Origin: Marsupella aquatica | Taxonomy: Eukaryota > Marchantiophyta | Direction of reading: 5' to 3' | DNA: 64,000 nucleotides | Assembly (NCBI GenBank): GCA_973895155.1 | Contig: OZ316894.1 | Coordinates: 5,084,001 to 5,148,000 of the forward strand | Part shown: positions 24,558-34,592 of the stretch, piece by piece | Numbering within the stretch: position 1 is the first letter of the stretch | Layout of the letters: every line of letters begins with the position of its first letter | Program-made: the position numbers and the translations under genes | Notes under the pieces: generated by a model | Databases searched by the model: none | What the model saw: only the letters and a program-made list of their open reading frames with translations | Told to the model about the DNA's origin: nothing

Positions 24558-26596
24558 TGTAGTATTGCACTAAGGACATAAATCAGCATTTAATGTCCAA
24601 AACTCGGTATTCGTTCCCATGGAAGAACAAGAAAGGAATGATTTTCTATCATTTAACACTTATGAATGACTAAGGTAACAAAAAACACAGATTTAAGCCT
24701 TTTACTATGATTGCTCAGCAAGGCATAGATTTGAATGTTTGCTTAACATTGTAAATGCAATTAATAAAATAGAAACAAATAACAAAACACAATGAAATCT
24801 TGAGATATGATGAGGGAGTCTGGAAAACACCAAGGTAACTTCACATCAATACTTCATTTGATGTGATTTGGGTGGTAAATCCGTAAGAACATTTCTGGAA
24901 GGGATTACTGTACTAGGATGATTACTAAAATGCCGTCAACACGTCTCAACTTTTCCTTCCAAAGGTACTCAGAAGAAACTAGTAATCAATCACTTCCATA
25001 TCCAGTCAGTACTCTGAGTCATGAATAATAAACACCATCATGATCAAATTGAAGTCACAGGTAATTGGTGAGTAACAATCTTTGCATCCGTGCACAAGCA
25101 ATGTCACGCCAAAAACTATGCATCAAGAACTCAAGAAGATGGGTTGTCACCACTTAAGGAATCTATTCCCTCATACTTCTGAGATTCAACTTCATACAAG
25201 TAATTTTACTTCCATGATCTAAACTTTCAATCATTCAGACCAAGGAAGGGAGAAGAATTCCTTTGCATTTGCAAGCTCCATACCATACAAAGACACACGA
25301 AAGCTTTGCAAAGGTGATTCTAGTGTTGCAGCACATGCCACAGGCACTACTTTATTTCTTCACACTCGAGAATGACACAAATTCTACTTCACATAGGCTA
25401 GCAGGAACCCAAGGAGACTGAGATACTGAAAGGACGTGCCCTTTCATATCTAAAGGGACTTGAATAAACTTAATGACGGTCATCCTTGAAAAGTGAATGG
25501 ACACTGCTGAAAGTGTCAAAAATGCAGGGAACGCTTCTCAAAGCGTCGAGGTTTGAGCGGACGCTTTGCAAAGCGTCGGTGTTTGCGGTAAAACTAATAA
25601 ACAGTGATCTTAATCTAATTTTAACTTCTAAACTAAAAGTCGAAAGGTTGAAACTTTTCTAGGGTACTCTACTACATATAATCTCTATGCTGGCAAAGTT
25701 TCAGACTTTTCTGAGATCTCTAAGTGTCTCAAATAAATCGGTAAAAGTGGCGCGGTGTTATAAAAGTGCGAAAACTGAAAATATTTCTAAGTGTCGGAAA
25801 CATAGTGGACGCTTCAGAAAGCGTCCAAAAATACAAGGGACTTTTGTGGACGCTTCAGAAAGCGTCGGCTGAATTTTGAGGTTTGGTCGAAGCGTCCGTC
25901 TTCTGGTCTTCGGGCGGGACGCTTCCGTGGGCGTCGCAGTCAATGTTGCCTTCGGGGTAGCAGACGCTTCTGTGGGCGTCGCTCCTCATGTGGATTGCAG
26001 AGCGTCGAAGTACAACTGGTTGGGTGGCGGACGCTTCAGAAAACGTCGTGGTCTTGGGTGGACGCTTCAGAAAGCGTCCAAAAATACAAGGGACGCTTCA
26101 GAAAGCGTCGGCGAAGTCGCGGCTATGCAAAAATAGCTAAACTAAAATAATTTTAACTTTCAAACCACATGTCGGTTTGAGATGAAACTTTCAGGAATGA
26201 TTCTACTATGTAACTACTAACTCCTGAAAAAGTATGAGACTTTTCTGACCATGATAGCTATTTAATTAAAATAGCAAAGATCGGTTGATTGTGATAATTG
26301 CACACAGAGCTCATTCTTGCTGAAGAAGTGTTTTGGAGGCCAGTTCTTGAATCTTCTAGTCTGCATTGCTTATCCAATGATGTCCAGTCTTCTTTCTTGG
26401 TAGCATGTAAAGAGCAAGGATTTATATTGTTGATCCTTATCCAATAGAGGCAATAGCCTCCGATGAAGCATAACGTTAGGTAAAGTGTTCAGTTGATCTA
26501 AATTACTACAAAAGGTAACTAAATTGCACCTTTGAGTTAGAAAAAGTTTAAAATTTATAAAATTCCCATCATTTCTAACTAATGTACAGCATTACA
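24558..26596. mobile_element. Nested 2.04-kb TG...CA insertion (probable solo LTR) in pol
   Basis: Starts TGTAGTATTGCAC and ends GTACAGCATTACA, an imperfect 13-base inverted terminal repeat with TG/CA ends. The 5-base direct repeat GACCT flanks it at 24553-24557 and 26597-26601. No coding motif is found inside, so a long solo LTR or other non-autonomous LTR-derived element is the best reading. From about 25500 to 26110 it carries a cluster of short inverted repeats of the GACGCTT/AAGCGTC type. The neighbouring reading frame resumes directly when the insert and one repeat are removed. Confidence 0.8.
25528..26110. repeat. Cluster of GACGCTT-N-AAGCGTC mini-hairpins
   Basis: Around ten imperfect palindromes in about 580 bases. 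Clear cases are GGACGCTTTGCAAAGCGTC near 25559, GGACGCTTCAGAAAGCGTC near 25811, 25850 and 26061, and GGGACGCTTCAGAAAGCGTC near 26091. Variants with GGGCGTC occur near 25918-25980. A longer unit containing CCAAAAATACAAGGGAC is repeated at about 25827 and 26077. They lie inside the nested insertion and could be regulatory or structural LTR repeats. Confidence 0.85.
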
Positions 26597-26616
26597 GACC
26601 TGATTGGCAGTCATGA

Positions 26617-28146
26617 GATGCTCGATTGAGCAAATTGCCAGTGAGATTTAGTGGACCTGTGGGAGGCCCTAAATCCACACCATTGTCTTTGGCAGCATTC
26701 AATGGTGTAATTGTTGGACCTAATGATTTGATTGAGGGTAATGCGCATGCAACAGATGTTCCACCATTGGAGGAGTCTCATGAGGAGCACATCATGCAAG
26801 GATTACCTGTTGGCAGTATTGTGCCACCAATGTGGGGCACTGCACAGGCCTTGCCACAGGTAGTAGCACAATTGGTACATGATACATGGCGTCATGCTTT
26901 TACACCACAGTTAGGACCAGAGCAGTCTCTTGCAGATGGACCTGTGACTCTTTCACCATTGGATACCACTCCTATTGCTTGGCAGTATCCACCGAAGGGT
27001 ATTTATTTGTTGGATCTTTTTGGTGGGATTAGCACTGGATTGGCTGCTGTTCTTCAAGCAGGAATTCCTGTGCGTCATTATCTGTATGTGGAGATAGATA
27101 GATGAGACAACACGGAGGGTCTCATTGCGACATGTGGCTATGTTGGTGGATAGATACTCACAGTTGCTGCCAGTGGATGTTGTTCGTGGTTATCAGCATG
27201 CACTACCTGCTGATATTTCATTGTTGGGGGCGGATCATCTGCATCGTGTTGGCCCCATTGATTTGGTGATTGCTGGTTGGCCATGTCAGGGCCAATCTAG
27301 AGCTGGCGTTGGGCATGGACTTCATGATCCATGCTCTGCATTGTTTTGGGAGATGTTACGGGTGCTGCGTCATCTCCAACTACATTAGACACAGTCTCCA
27401 GCATACATTTTGGAGAATGTGCCATTGTTAGGTGATGATCGTAGTCGGATTGTTGCCAGTGTTCATCAGATGAGGTCTTGGATTGGACCTGCTGTGTTAT
27501 TGGATGCTGCACGTGTGGGTTCTCGTGCACATCGTCCATGCTTGTGGTGGACTAATTTGATCCCATGTGAGGTGCTGAAGCGCGCATTTGATAGCATTTC
27601 ACGCTCACCAGCCTTAGTGGTGGATGATATTTTGGATCCAGGGCGTCATGCACAGGGTGTGACCCAACCTGATAGACCTCCATTGGCAGTAGTCAATGCA
27701 GTTGGACGCCCACGTTGTGAATTACCCACTCTTGTAAGCCACTCTGCTTCATATGCAATGCATTTAGAGCAGGTGGCCCTGGACTTGTGTGGGACACAGC
27801 TCTCCAGCAGTTAGTGCAGCCTACTGCTGATGAGAGAGAGTGTGCTATGGGATTTTTGACTGACACCACTGCAGTTGCCTCTGTGTCAGAGGGTTTGCGA
27901 CGCCAGGTTCTTGGTCAAGCAATGGATCTGAATTGTTTGACTTGGATTATCAGCTTGGGAGTAGCTGAACAGTTGCGGATGTGCTCTGCTGAAATTACTG
28001 ATTGTCCCTTGGTGAGCTTGCGGTCCACTGAGACAGTGTTGACCACAGTTGGGGGCGAGCAGACAGTCCATGGACCTATGGCAGGATTGGCCAAGGCTGG
28101 ACAGATTGTTGAGCAGGAAGGGACTGCTCAATCTACTGCTAAATAG
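26617..28146 (+). pseudogene. C5-cytosine DNA methyltransferase module in retrotransposon pol
   Basis: After a linker (LPVRFSGPVGG) the translation shows the ordered motifs of C5-cytosine methyltransferases. Motif I is LLDLFGGISTG (about 27007-27039, AdoMet binding). Motif IV is GWPCQGQS, with catalytic Cys at 27284-27286. Motif VI is ILENVP (27407-27424). A motif VIII-like RVGSRAHRPCLWW follows. Motif IX-like ADERECAMGF is near 27826, and motif X-like VLGQAMDLNCLTW near 27907. Lesions are a frameshift at about 27095-27110, TAG at 27386-27388, a frameshift near 27775 and TAG at 28144. The key catalytic residues survive, but the copy cannot be translated whole. It could resemble DNMT3/DRM or bacterial-type enzymes; I cannot place it without alignment. 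Confidence 0.85.
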
Positions 28147-28202
28147 CAATCATCGACTATCTCTTCTACCCTACAAAGAGATATTAGGAATTTGGTGGAG
28201 AG

Positions 28203-29700
28203 TTGGGAACCACGCTTGGCCCTAAGTTAATAGGGGAGGAGAGACGTCGCATGCATCGATTCCTGAAGAGTTATTGGAATTGTTTTGCATTCAGCATGAA
28301 GGATTTGGGGACATTGAAGGGCCCTGGTATTCAGATTGAATTGGCTAGTGATGCGCCAATCTTTCATAGACCATACCGTTATAGTGACATGGAGAGAGCT
28401 TTGATTCAAAGCAAAACTCAAGATTTGTTGGAGGCTGGATTGGTGGAGATTTCATATGGGGAGTATGCATCTGCCACAGTGATGCCAGCCAAGAAAGATA
28501 TGCATGGCAATTACACAGATAGACGCATGTGTGGTGATTATAAACCTATTAATCGCCAAACAAAATCTGATCGATATGCCATGCCCACACCTGAGGAGAT
28601 CTTTGATGTTGTGGGGCATGCAAAGGTTTTCAGTTCATTGGACCTGAGGGCAGGGTATCATCAACTTCCAATTAGGCATGCTGACAGGTCCAAGACAACA
28701 TTCTGGGGGATTGATTCTTATGGCAAAGATTGTTTGTATCAGTGGTTATTCTTACGATTTGGGTTGAAGAATGCACCAGCTGAGTTCCAGAGAGTCATGG
28801 ATCGAATCCTTGTAGGTTTGGATTTTGTCAGATGTTATATTGATGATATTTTGGTCTATTCTTCTATTGTGGAAGAACATCAACAGCACTTGCAGATTGT
28901 GTTGGAGAGATTGAGAGCACATGGGTTGAAGCTCCATCCTGGCAAGTGTAAGTTCTTCCAAGACCAGATTGAGTATTTGGGCCACACTATATACCCAGGG
29001 GGATTGGGTGTACAACAGACTAAAGTGGAGGCCATTACACAGATTCCTCGTCCTACTGATGTGAGCAAAGTTCGTGCATTCTTGGGATTGGCGAGCTACT
29101 ACAGGAGGTATGTTGAAGGAGTTAGCCAGCTTGCTAAACCTTTAACCATACTCACTAAGTTGGATCAGGAATGGACTTGGGGTGATGACCAGGAGCATGC
29201 CTTTCAAGAGTTGAAGCAAAGGTTGGCATCATCCCCTATTTTGAGAAGACCCATTTTAGGCAGACCATTTCAGCTACACACTGATTGGAGTGGAGTAGGA
29301 CTTGGAGCAGTGTTGACTCAGAAAGATGATGAAGGGCATGAGTTTGTTGTGGCATATGTCAATAGATCAAACAATTCAGCAGAGGCTAAGTATAGCTCTT
29401 ATGAGGGAGAGTGTTTGGCAGCAGTGTGGGCAGTGGCACACTTCCGCTGTTACTTGTTTGGTAATCCTTTCACTTTGATCACTAATCATCAGCCTCTCAA
29501 GTGGTTAATGGAGTCTGACAAGCTTACTGGGAAGCTTGCAAGATGGGCATTGTTGTTGTAGGAATATGATTTCCAAGTTGTACATAGACCTGGAAAGGTG
29601 AACTTGGATGCAGATGGGTTGAGCCGCAACCCATGTACCAGTCAGCAGGATGAGACTGGAGCCAGATGGCATGATGAGTTAGATAAGGAGATGGTGCCAG
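28203..29700 (+). pseudogene. pol: Reverse transcriptase and RNase H of the methyltransferase retrotransposon
   Basis: One long open frame (to TAG 29559-29561) holds the Ty3/Gypsy RT palm with RMCGDYKPINRQT, FSSLDLRAGYHQL, FLRFGLKNAPAEFQRVMD and the catalytic YIDD at 28836-28847. The connection domain has FLGLASYYRRYVEG. RNase H follows, with HTDWSGVGLGAVL and YEGECLAAVWAVAHFR. The third RNase H box reads TNHQPLKWL, with Asn (29484-29486) where the family has catalytic Asp. After the stop the frame continues as YDFQVVHRPGKVNLDADGLSRNP. The join from the methyltransferase requires a further frameshift near 28150-28203. Confidence 0.9.
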
Positions 29701-29939
29701 GATGGCATGCATTTGCCTTTCTTTGTTGGGTGCCAGCATACAGTGGATCTGTGGACTCTACCTCATTGGATGGAGTGGATGATGAGTCTTTAGATGCGGA
29801 TGTTGGTGAGGTAACTATTGGACAACAAGATATTCACAATGATGTGAGAGTGTTGGAATATTTGTGCAGTGGTTCTATTGTTGGCAGTGTTGATGCCAAA
29901 GAACGTGACAGGGTTCTACAGAGAGCCAAGAGGTTTTGA

Positions 29940-31269
29940 TGGGAGGGAAACCATCTTTTGAAAGTATTGCATGATGGTAGGGTGTTGGTGGTACCAAAAC
30001 CATCACAACAAGTACATTTCGTGCGACATGCACACAAAGAGTTGGGTCACTTTGGTGTGAAGCGCACTTATAGCTTGCTGCAAACATAATATTGGTGGCG
30101 TGGTATGCACACTCATGTCCAACAGTTGATAGCTAAGTGTGTGGTATGTGATAGAGTGAGAGCATCATTTAATGCTCCCACTCCCCAGTTGCACCCGTTA
30201 CCGATCATGGGTTTGGGATATCGTTGGAGTTTGGATTTTGCTAGTCCATTACCTCTTACCCAACGTCATAATCGGTATGTTTTGGATGGTGGAGCACTTC
30301 TCCAAGTGGATTGAGCTAGTGGCGTTGCCAGATAAAGCCAATGGAGGAGTTGCTACTACATTTTTGGATCGTGTACTCAGTCATTTTGGAGCACCAGCTG
30401 AGGTGTTGACTGATCAGGGAACTGAGTTCCGTGGAGAGTTTGAGAGTTTGTGTGAACAAGCTCTGATTGATCATCGTACTACCTCTCGTGATCATCCTGA
30501 GGCAGATGGATTAACTGAGAGAGTTGTGCAAACTGTGAAGAGGGGATTGCGTAAGTATGGCTTGCAGGTTGGTCATTTGGGAGATTGGGATCTCCAACTA
30601 TCTTGGTTAGCTATGGGCTACCATTTCAGTCGGCAAGCATCACTTGCATTCTTCTCACCTTACTTTTTGCTCTATGGTAGAGAGCCAGATTTGCCAGCAG
30701 CTATTCGTCGTGATGCTGCACCAGTTGTGAACTTGGATGATCCTAATGTTTGGGTCAAGGTGTGTTCAGAGAGAGCACAGGTATTTCAGAGAGTGATGCC
30801 CATGGCTTTTGAAAACCTTGCCATTGCCCAACATCGTGATACTTTGAGGTATGCCACTATTCGTGGAGGAGGTTACCGTGCAAGCATTCGACGATTTCAC
30901 CCTGGTGATTATGTTTATTTGCAGCAGATAGCACCCACAATACTTGATGTGACCGCAGGCCGGACAATCTTACATGTGCATGAAGTGTTGCCTTCTGGTG
31001 TCCTGATGTTGGAGGGACGCGATGGTATGGTTTGGAAGGATCATGTGTGCAACAGTGCACCATGTCACCTTCCCAACATTGATGGTACAGTAGATCCAAG
31101 CTTGGCACATGTTTGTGCTGGCTTGAAATGTATGTTGTGTGGGTCTGCTCAGGGAGCAACCACTATGTTGATTTGTGATAAGTGTTCTAGAGAATGGCAC
31201 ATGTCATGTTTGACACCACCATTGTAGGTGATTCCTAGTGGATCATGGTTGTGTCCTCAGTGTCGGTGA
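29940..31269 (+). pseudogene. Integrase with C-terminal PHD finger
   Basis: The zinc-binding H2C2 region (HAHKELGHFG ... CVVCDRVR) is cut by TAA at 30087-30089. The catalytic core shows D (WSLDFASP), D (VLTDQGTEF) and E (DHPEADGLTERVVQTVKRGL), with a frameshift at about 30265-30300. A C-terminal barrel-like region (FHPGDYVYL) follows. From 31096 a C4HC3 PHD finger can be read: CMLC, CDKC, His and Cys in SREWHMSC, then CPQC. A TAG at 31225-31227 splits the PHD before its last Cys pair, and the frame ends at TGA 31267-31269. PHD fingers usually read histone H3 tails. Here one occupies the place that a chromodomain takes in chromoviruses. Confidence 0.85.
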
Positions 31270-31442
31270 AGCCGACTAGTTATCATTGGTGTTCTCTTGG
31301 CAGATATGGATTGAAGGTAGGTGATTGATGAGGCTCACTTGCACCTGGCCTCCTGATCTTCACACTTAAAAAGGTGTATATCAACCTTGTAGAACTCATG
31401 GCTAGCTAGAGTCAGGGGACCTTACTCCCAGCTAGGGGAGTG

Positions 31443-31580
31443 ATTGTGGGTTTTGGACATGTGTGGACATGAGTTCCACTTGTATTCCATTCTCTTGTGT
31501 TTGTGATGTGGCAGTGTGACTATGTCTCGATGTATGTGACAAGCGATGTATGTTGTGTAGCGATGTGTATGCGCACGACA
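31443..31580 (+). repeat. 138-bp LTR segment 'X' upstream of the 3' LTR
   Basis: Matches 31911-32048, the end of the right LTR, with 4 differences. It follows a polypurine-like AGGGGAGTG at 31434-31442. It is joined to the right LTR by GC within the palindrome GACAGCTGTC (31577-31586), which looks like two LTR ends head to tail. Confidence 0.85.
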
Positions 31581-31582
31581 GC

Positions 31583-32048
31583 TGTCACACCATTCTAGGT
31601 AGTGTTAGAGTATATCGTACTATCTAGATCCGTATGTTTGGTATGTGTGCTATATGAGCCGATAAGGTTCCGTCAAGTTTGTGTGAGAGGGTACTTCTCA
31701 CTTGTGAGGCATTGAAAGGTCATCTTTCAATGTTGAGCCTTGGAGAGAGAGGAGCTTGAGTGTGGCTATGGTGACTGTGAGCTCCCCTTGTGTAACGTGG
31801 ATTCCTTGAGTAGTGCAAGGTGCGTTGGCTCGACATATATGTGTGATCAGATCGGACGGGATTGAGTGCGTATTGTTGGTGTCAATCGTTGTGCCGATTG
31901 TATTGAGATTATTGTGGGTTTCGGACATGTGTGGACATGAGTTCCACTTGTATTCCATTCTCTTGTGTTTGTGATGTGGCAGTGTGATTATGTCTGGATG
32001 TATGTGACAAGCGATGTATGTTGTGTAGTGATGTGTATGCGCACGACA
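31583..32048 (+). repeat. 3' LTR of the methyltransferase retrotransposon
   Basis: 466 bases, TGTCACACC to CGCACGACA. Its first 329 bases match the left LTR and its last 138 match segment X. The right flank TGTTGTATTACGGG resumes the spacer sequence. Confidence 0.85.
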
Positions 32049-33300
32049 TGTTGTATTACGGGATAGCCTCATGTTTTAGGAGATGAAACTTTTGTCAGAC
32101 TCTGTGTTTCTGTATTTTCACCTCTACAATGCATGTTAACTTAAATCTAAAAACTTCAAATCCTCATTTCTATCAATTTTGGGAAAGAGGGGCTTTACCA
32201 GGCCCCTCTTGTGCCTGGTGGACTTGATGGGCACCAAAGATAAATTTTAGACTTAACCAGCCCGTCTGATTGTGAAATGTCCAAAGCAGTTGAGATGTTG
32301 GTACACCTCACACTTGAAAGAAGTTGACACCAGGTCCTTCTCCACTACGCAGGGTGCGACCACTTGACTCAGAGCACAACTCAATCTGAAGAATATACAT
32401 TAAGCCTTGGTAGGACTCAATATTTTACTGGATTACAGAATGAACCAGGTTGGAGCTGAAAACTGTTTGGTGTGATCTAGCTATGAAGTTCAAGTTACTT
32501 AACAGAAAAAGTTTTGTACATCTCCAACACTCAATCCTTTACACATACTCAAATTGTTTTTCCCAAACTACTCTAGTGCAGTTTTCTTTAAATCATTTGT
32601 CATTCTAAAATGTATACAACATCGATCCAGTCCATCAGTTTTTGGAATTGTCAACCCCCTTCAAGAACAAAATTTATGGCTTGCTGACTAAAGAAAAGTG
32701 TCCGAATGTATAGTTTCCAGTTTGTGAAAAATTAATTGTCTACAACAACCTTGCTGCTAGTGGGTTTACAGCCTTCTAGGGATATGTTCACTGTAGACAC
32801 TTAATAGGGTTTTACATGAAATAAGAAGGTGAAATAGTTCCCACACATTGAGCTAAGCCTGAAAATGGGTATTTAACCATAAAAAACCCCATTCACCATA
32901 AAAACTCCTTGAATTCTAATAAGTCAAGTCATCCAGTGAACTTGGGGATGAGCCAACCATAAATATGGCTGACTCATTCTTTAGATTGAAGATGGTTTTT
33001 TGCTTATTGAGAGGCCCTTTGGGTATGCTTTTTGTTGCAGTGACAGGGCATTAAGGCTGGAAAAAGAATCAGTTTTCCAGGAGGGGCAGAAAGATCCCTC
33101 ATCTTGGAACCTGTTTGTGATGGAGTCAAGCATTGTGCACATGGTACCAATTCAGTGGTTTATCTAAAGGACAAATGACCCGACTTTAGTGAAAATGCCC
33201 AGTGAGATAGGGCTTGACGTTGCTTCATGCCTGATGTTTGTTTTGTTTCCACCTTGTTTTTTCAGGAATTATTTATCTTGCACTTTCAGGTGTAAATGCC
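32049..33300. repeat. Duplicated inter-NLR spacer (right part, A-B side)
   Basis: Continues the spacer interrupted at 20036. It matches 57828-58790, sharing for example GGATAGCCTCATGTTTTA and CATCAATTTTGGGAAAGAGG. The match also includes CCAGGTCCTTCTCC with GCAGGGTGCGACCACTTGACTC. No gene is recognised. Confidence 0.8.
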
Positions 33301-34592
33301 CTTGACAGCCTTTCCAAAATACAAACCCAAATCATGGGGAGGGCTTCATGGATTAATTAAATCAGTTGCTTAAGACGTCCAGTACTCACCTGAAGAAGAG
33401 TTCATTATCAACTAACCTGAGAATACAGCGGGTGGGTGTTGGTGGCATAGACTGGGGACAATCTGGAAAATCCATCAGCACTGATGTGTCAATCCTATAG
33501 TTCTTTGACCAATAGTCATGGGTATGCAGGAGAGCAAACATTACTTTCACAGTTAAACAACAAAAAACTACATTTTCCAACCTTGAGTTTCTTCATGAGT
33601 TGGACCTCAAGACCTTTGCAAAATTCACAAAGAGTTTCTTCTTTAAAATGTGGTGCCTGTATCCCTGTCATCGATAAACTATCATGACCCAAAGCAACTT
33701 TCGGGATTGGTGAGTACTGCAGTGCTGGGTGACAAAACCCAACAATAAAATCAACTCCTTTTAGAATGACATTATGCAGTTGTTTTTTGGCTTCACACAA
33801 ATCACCTCCTTTCCGCATGACAATTTTGCAAACATTTTTTGGCTTTGCATGGGTACTAACAGTGACACTTCGGACTTATGCAAATACTGAGGGAACATGC
33901 TTTTCCAATTCAGGATACCCTTCTATATAATCTTTGAATGTTCTTGTCTAACTACCTTACCTTACCAGCATAGCCAGCTAGATTACCAAAAACAAAGGCA
34001 TATGAGATCGATGCATACTATGAGATACAATAGTTTGAATCCATGCACAACATCTGCTATATCTGTAAATTTCAACTGCCTAAGAGCCTTGTGCAATGTC
34101 ATCAGACAAGCATTACACACATGTTGAGCCCAAGGCAAAATCCCTTCAGTCAGCTCCCCCTGCAAACCTGGAAAGTATTGGAAGCATTATATTGGTATCT
34201 AGATTTAAGTGGCCCATACTTTCCAGCTCCAAGTCATCAAGTGAGGGACACTTGCAGGTCCTTCACTTGAGCCAGACCAGGCCAATGTCCAACGCAAGCA
34301 AACAGTAATTGTTTGCCAGCAAGGAATGGTATTGTTATCACACCTGTGGTTCTTTATCCACTTCATTTTGGCCCAATCTGGCTTCGTAGTGCATAATTAT
34401 GTAGGACTCCACATAGCCAGCCAGTTTGCTAACCAGAAAAGAAGTAACAAAAATTAGGCTTTCTGGGCAATATGACACAAATTGGGCGAGTGAGAGACTA
34501 CGTGTGCTAGCGAAGTGGTGCCGATTTGAGTTTTTCCGTTATATGACAAAAACGTTTGCCAATAATGCCACCAAAAATTCCTCGCATGGTAC
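33300..34592. repeat. 3'-flank block of NLR copy B
   Basis: Homologous to 12650-14196 and to the remnant at 42210-42660. The last 130 bases before the LRR stop also match 58790-59009 beside copy C (GTGAGAGACTACGTGTGCTAG). It probably contains the 3'UTR of copy B, but I found no clear polyadenylation signal. Confidence 0.75.

Larger units (their letters stand above)
20037..32048 (+). mobile_element. Ty3/Gypsy-like LTR retrotransposon with DNA methyltransferase and PHD finger (decayed)
   Basis: A 12.0-kb insertion in the NLR spacer. Its ends are TGTCACACC and CGCACGACA, with inverted termini TGTC/GACA. They are flanked by the direct repeat TGTT at 20033-20036 and 32049-32052. The paralogous site at 57824-57840 lacks the insertion. 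Order on the plus strand: partial 5' LTR, gag with zinc knuckles, aspartic protease, C5-cytosine methyltransferase, reverse transcriptase with RNase H, integrase, PHD finger, 3' LTR. Integrase after RT places it in Ty3/Gypsy (Metaviridae-type) elements. Shared LTR sequence differs at 8 of 329 positions. Many stops and frameshifts mean this copy cannot make a full polyprotein. A 2.04-kb secondary insertion lies at 24558-26596. Confidence 0.9.

Noticed and set aside
25528-26110. CRISPR-like array of GACGCTT hairpins
   Set aside because: Spacing is irregular, repeats are short palindromes, and the setting is a plant retrotransposon.
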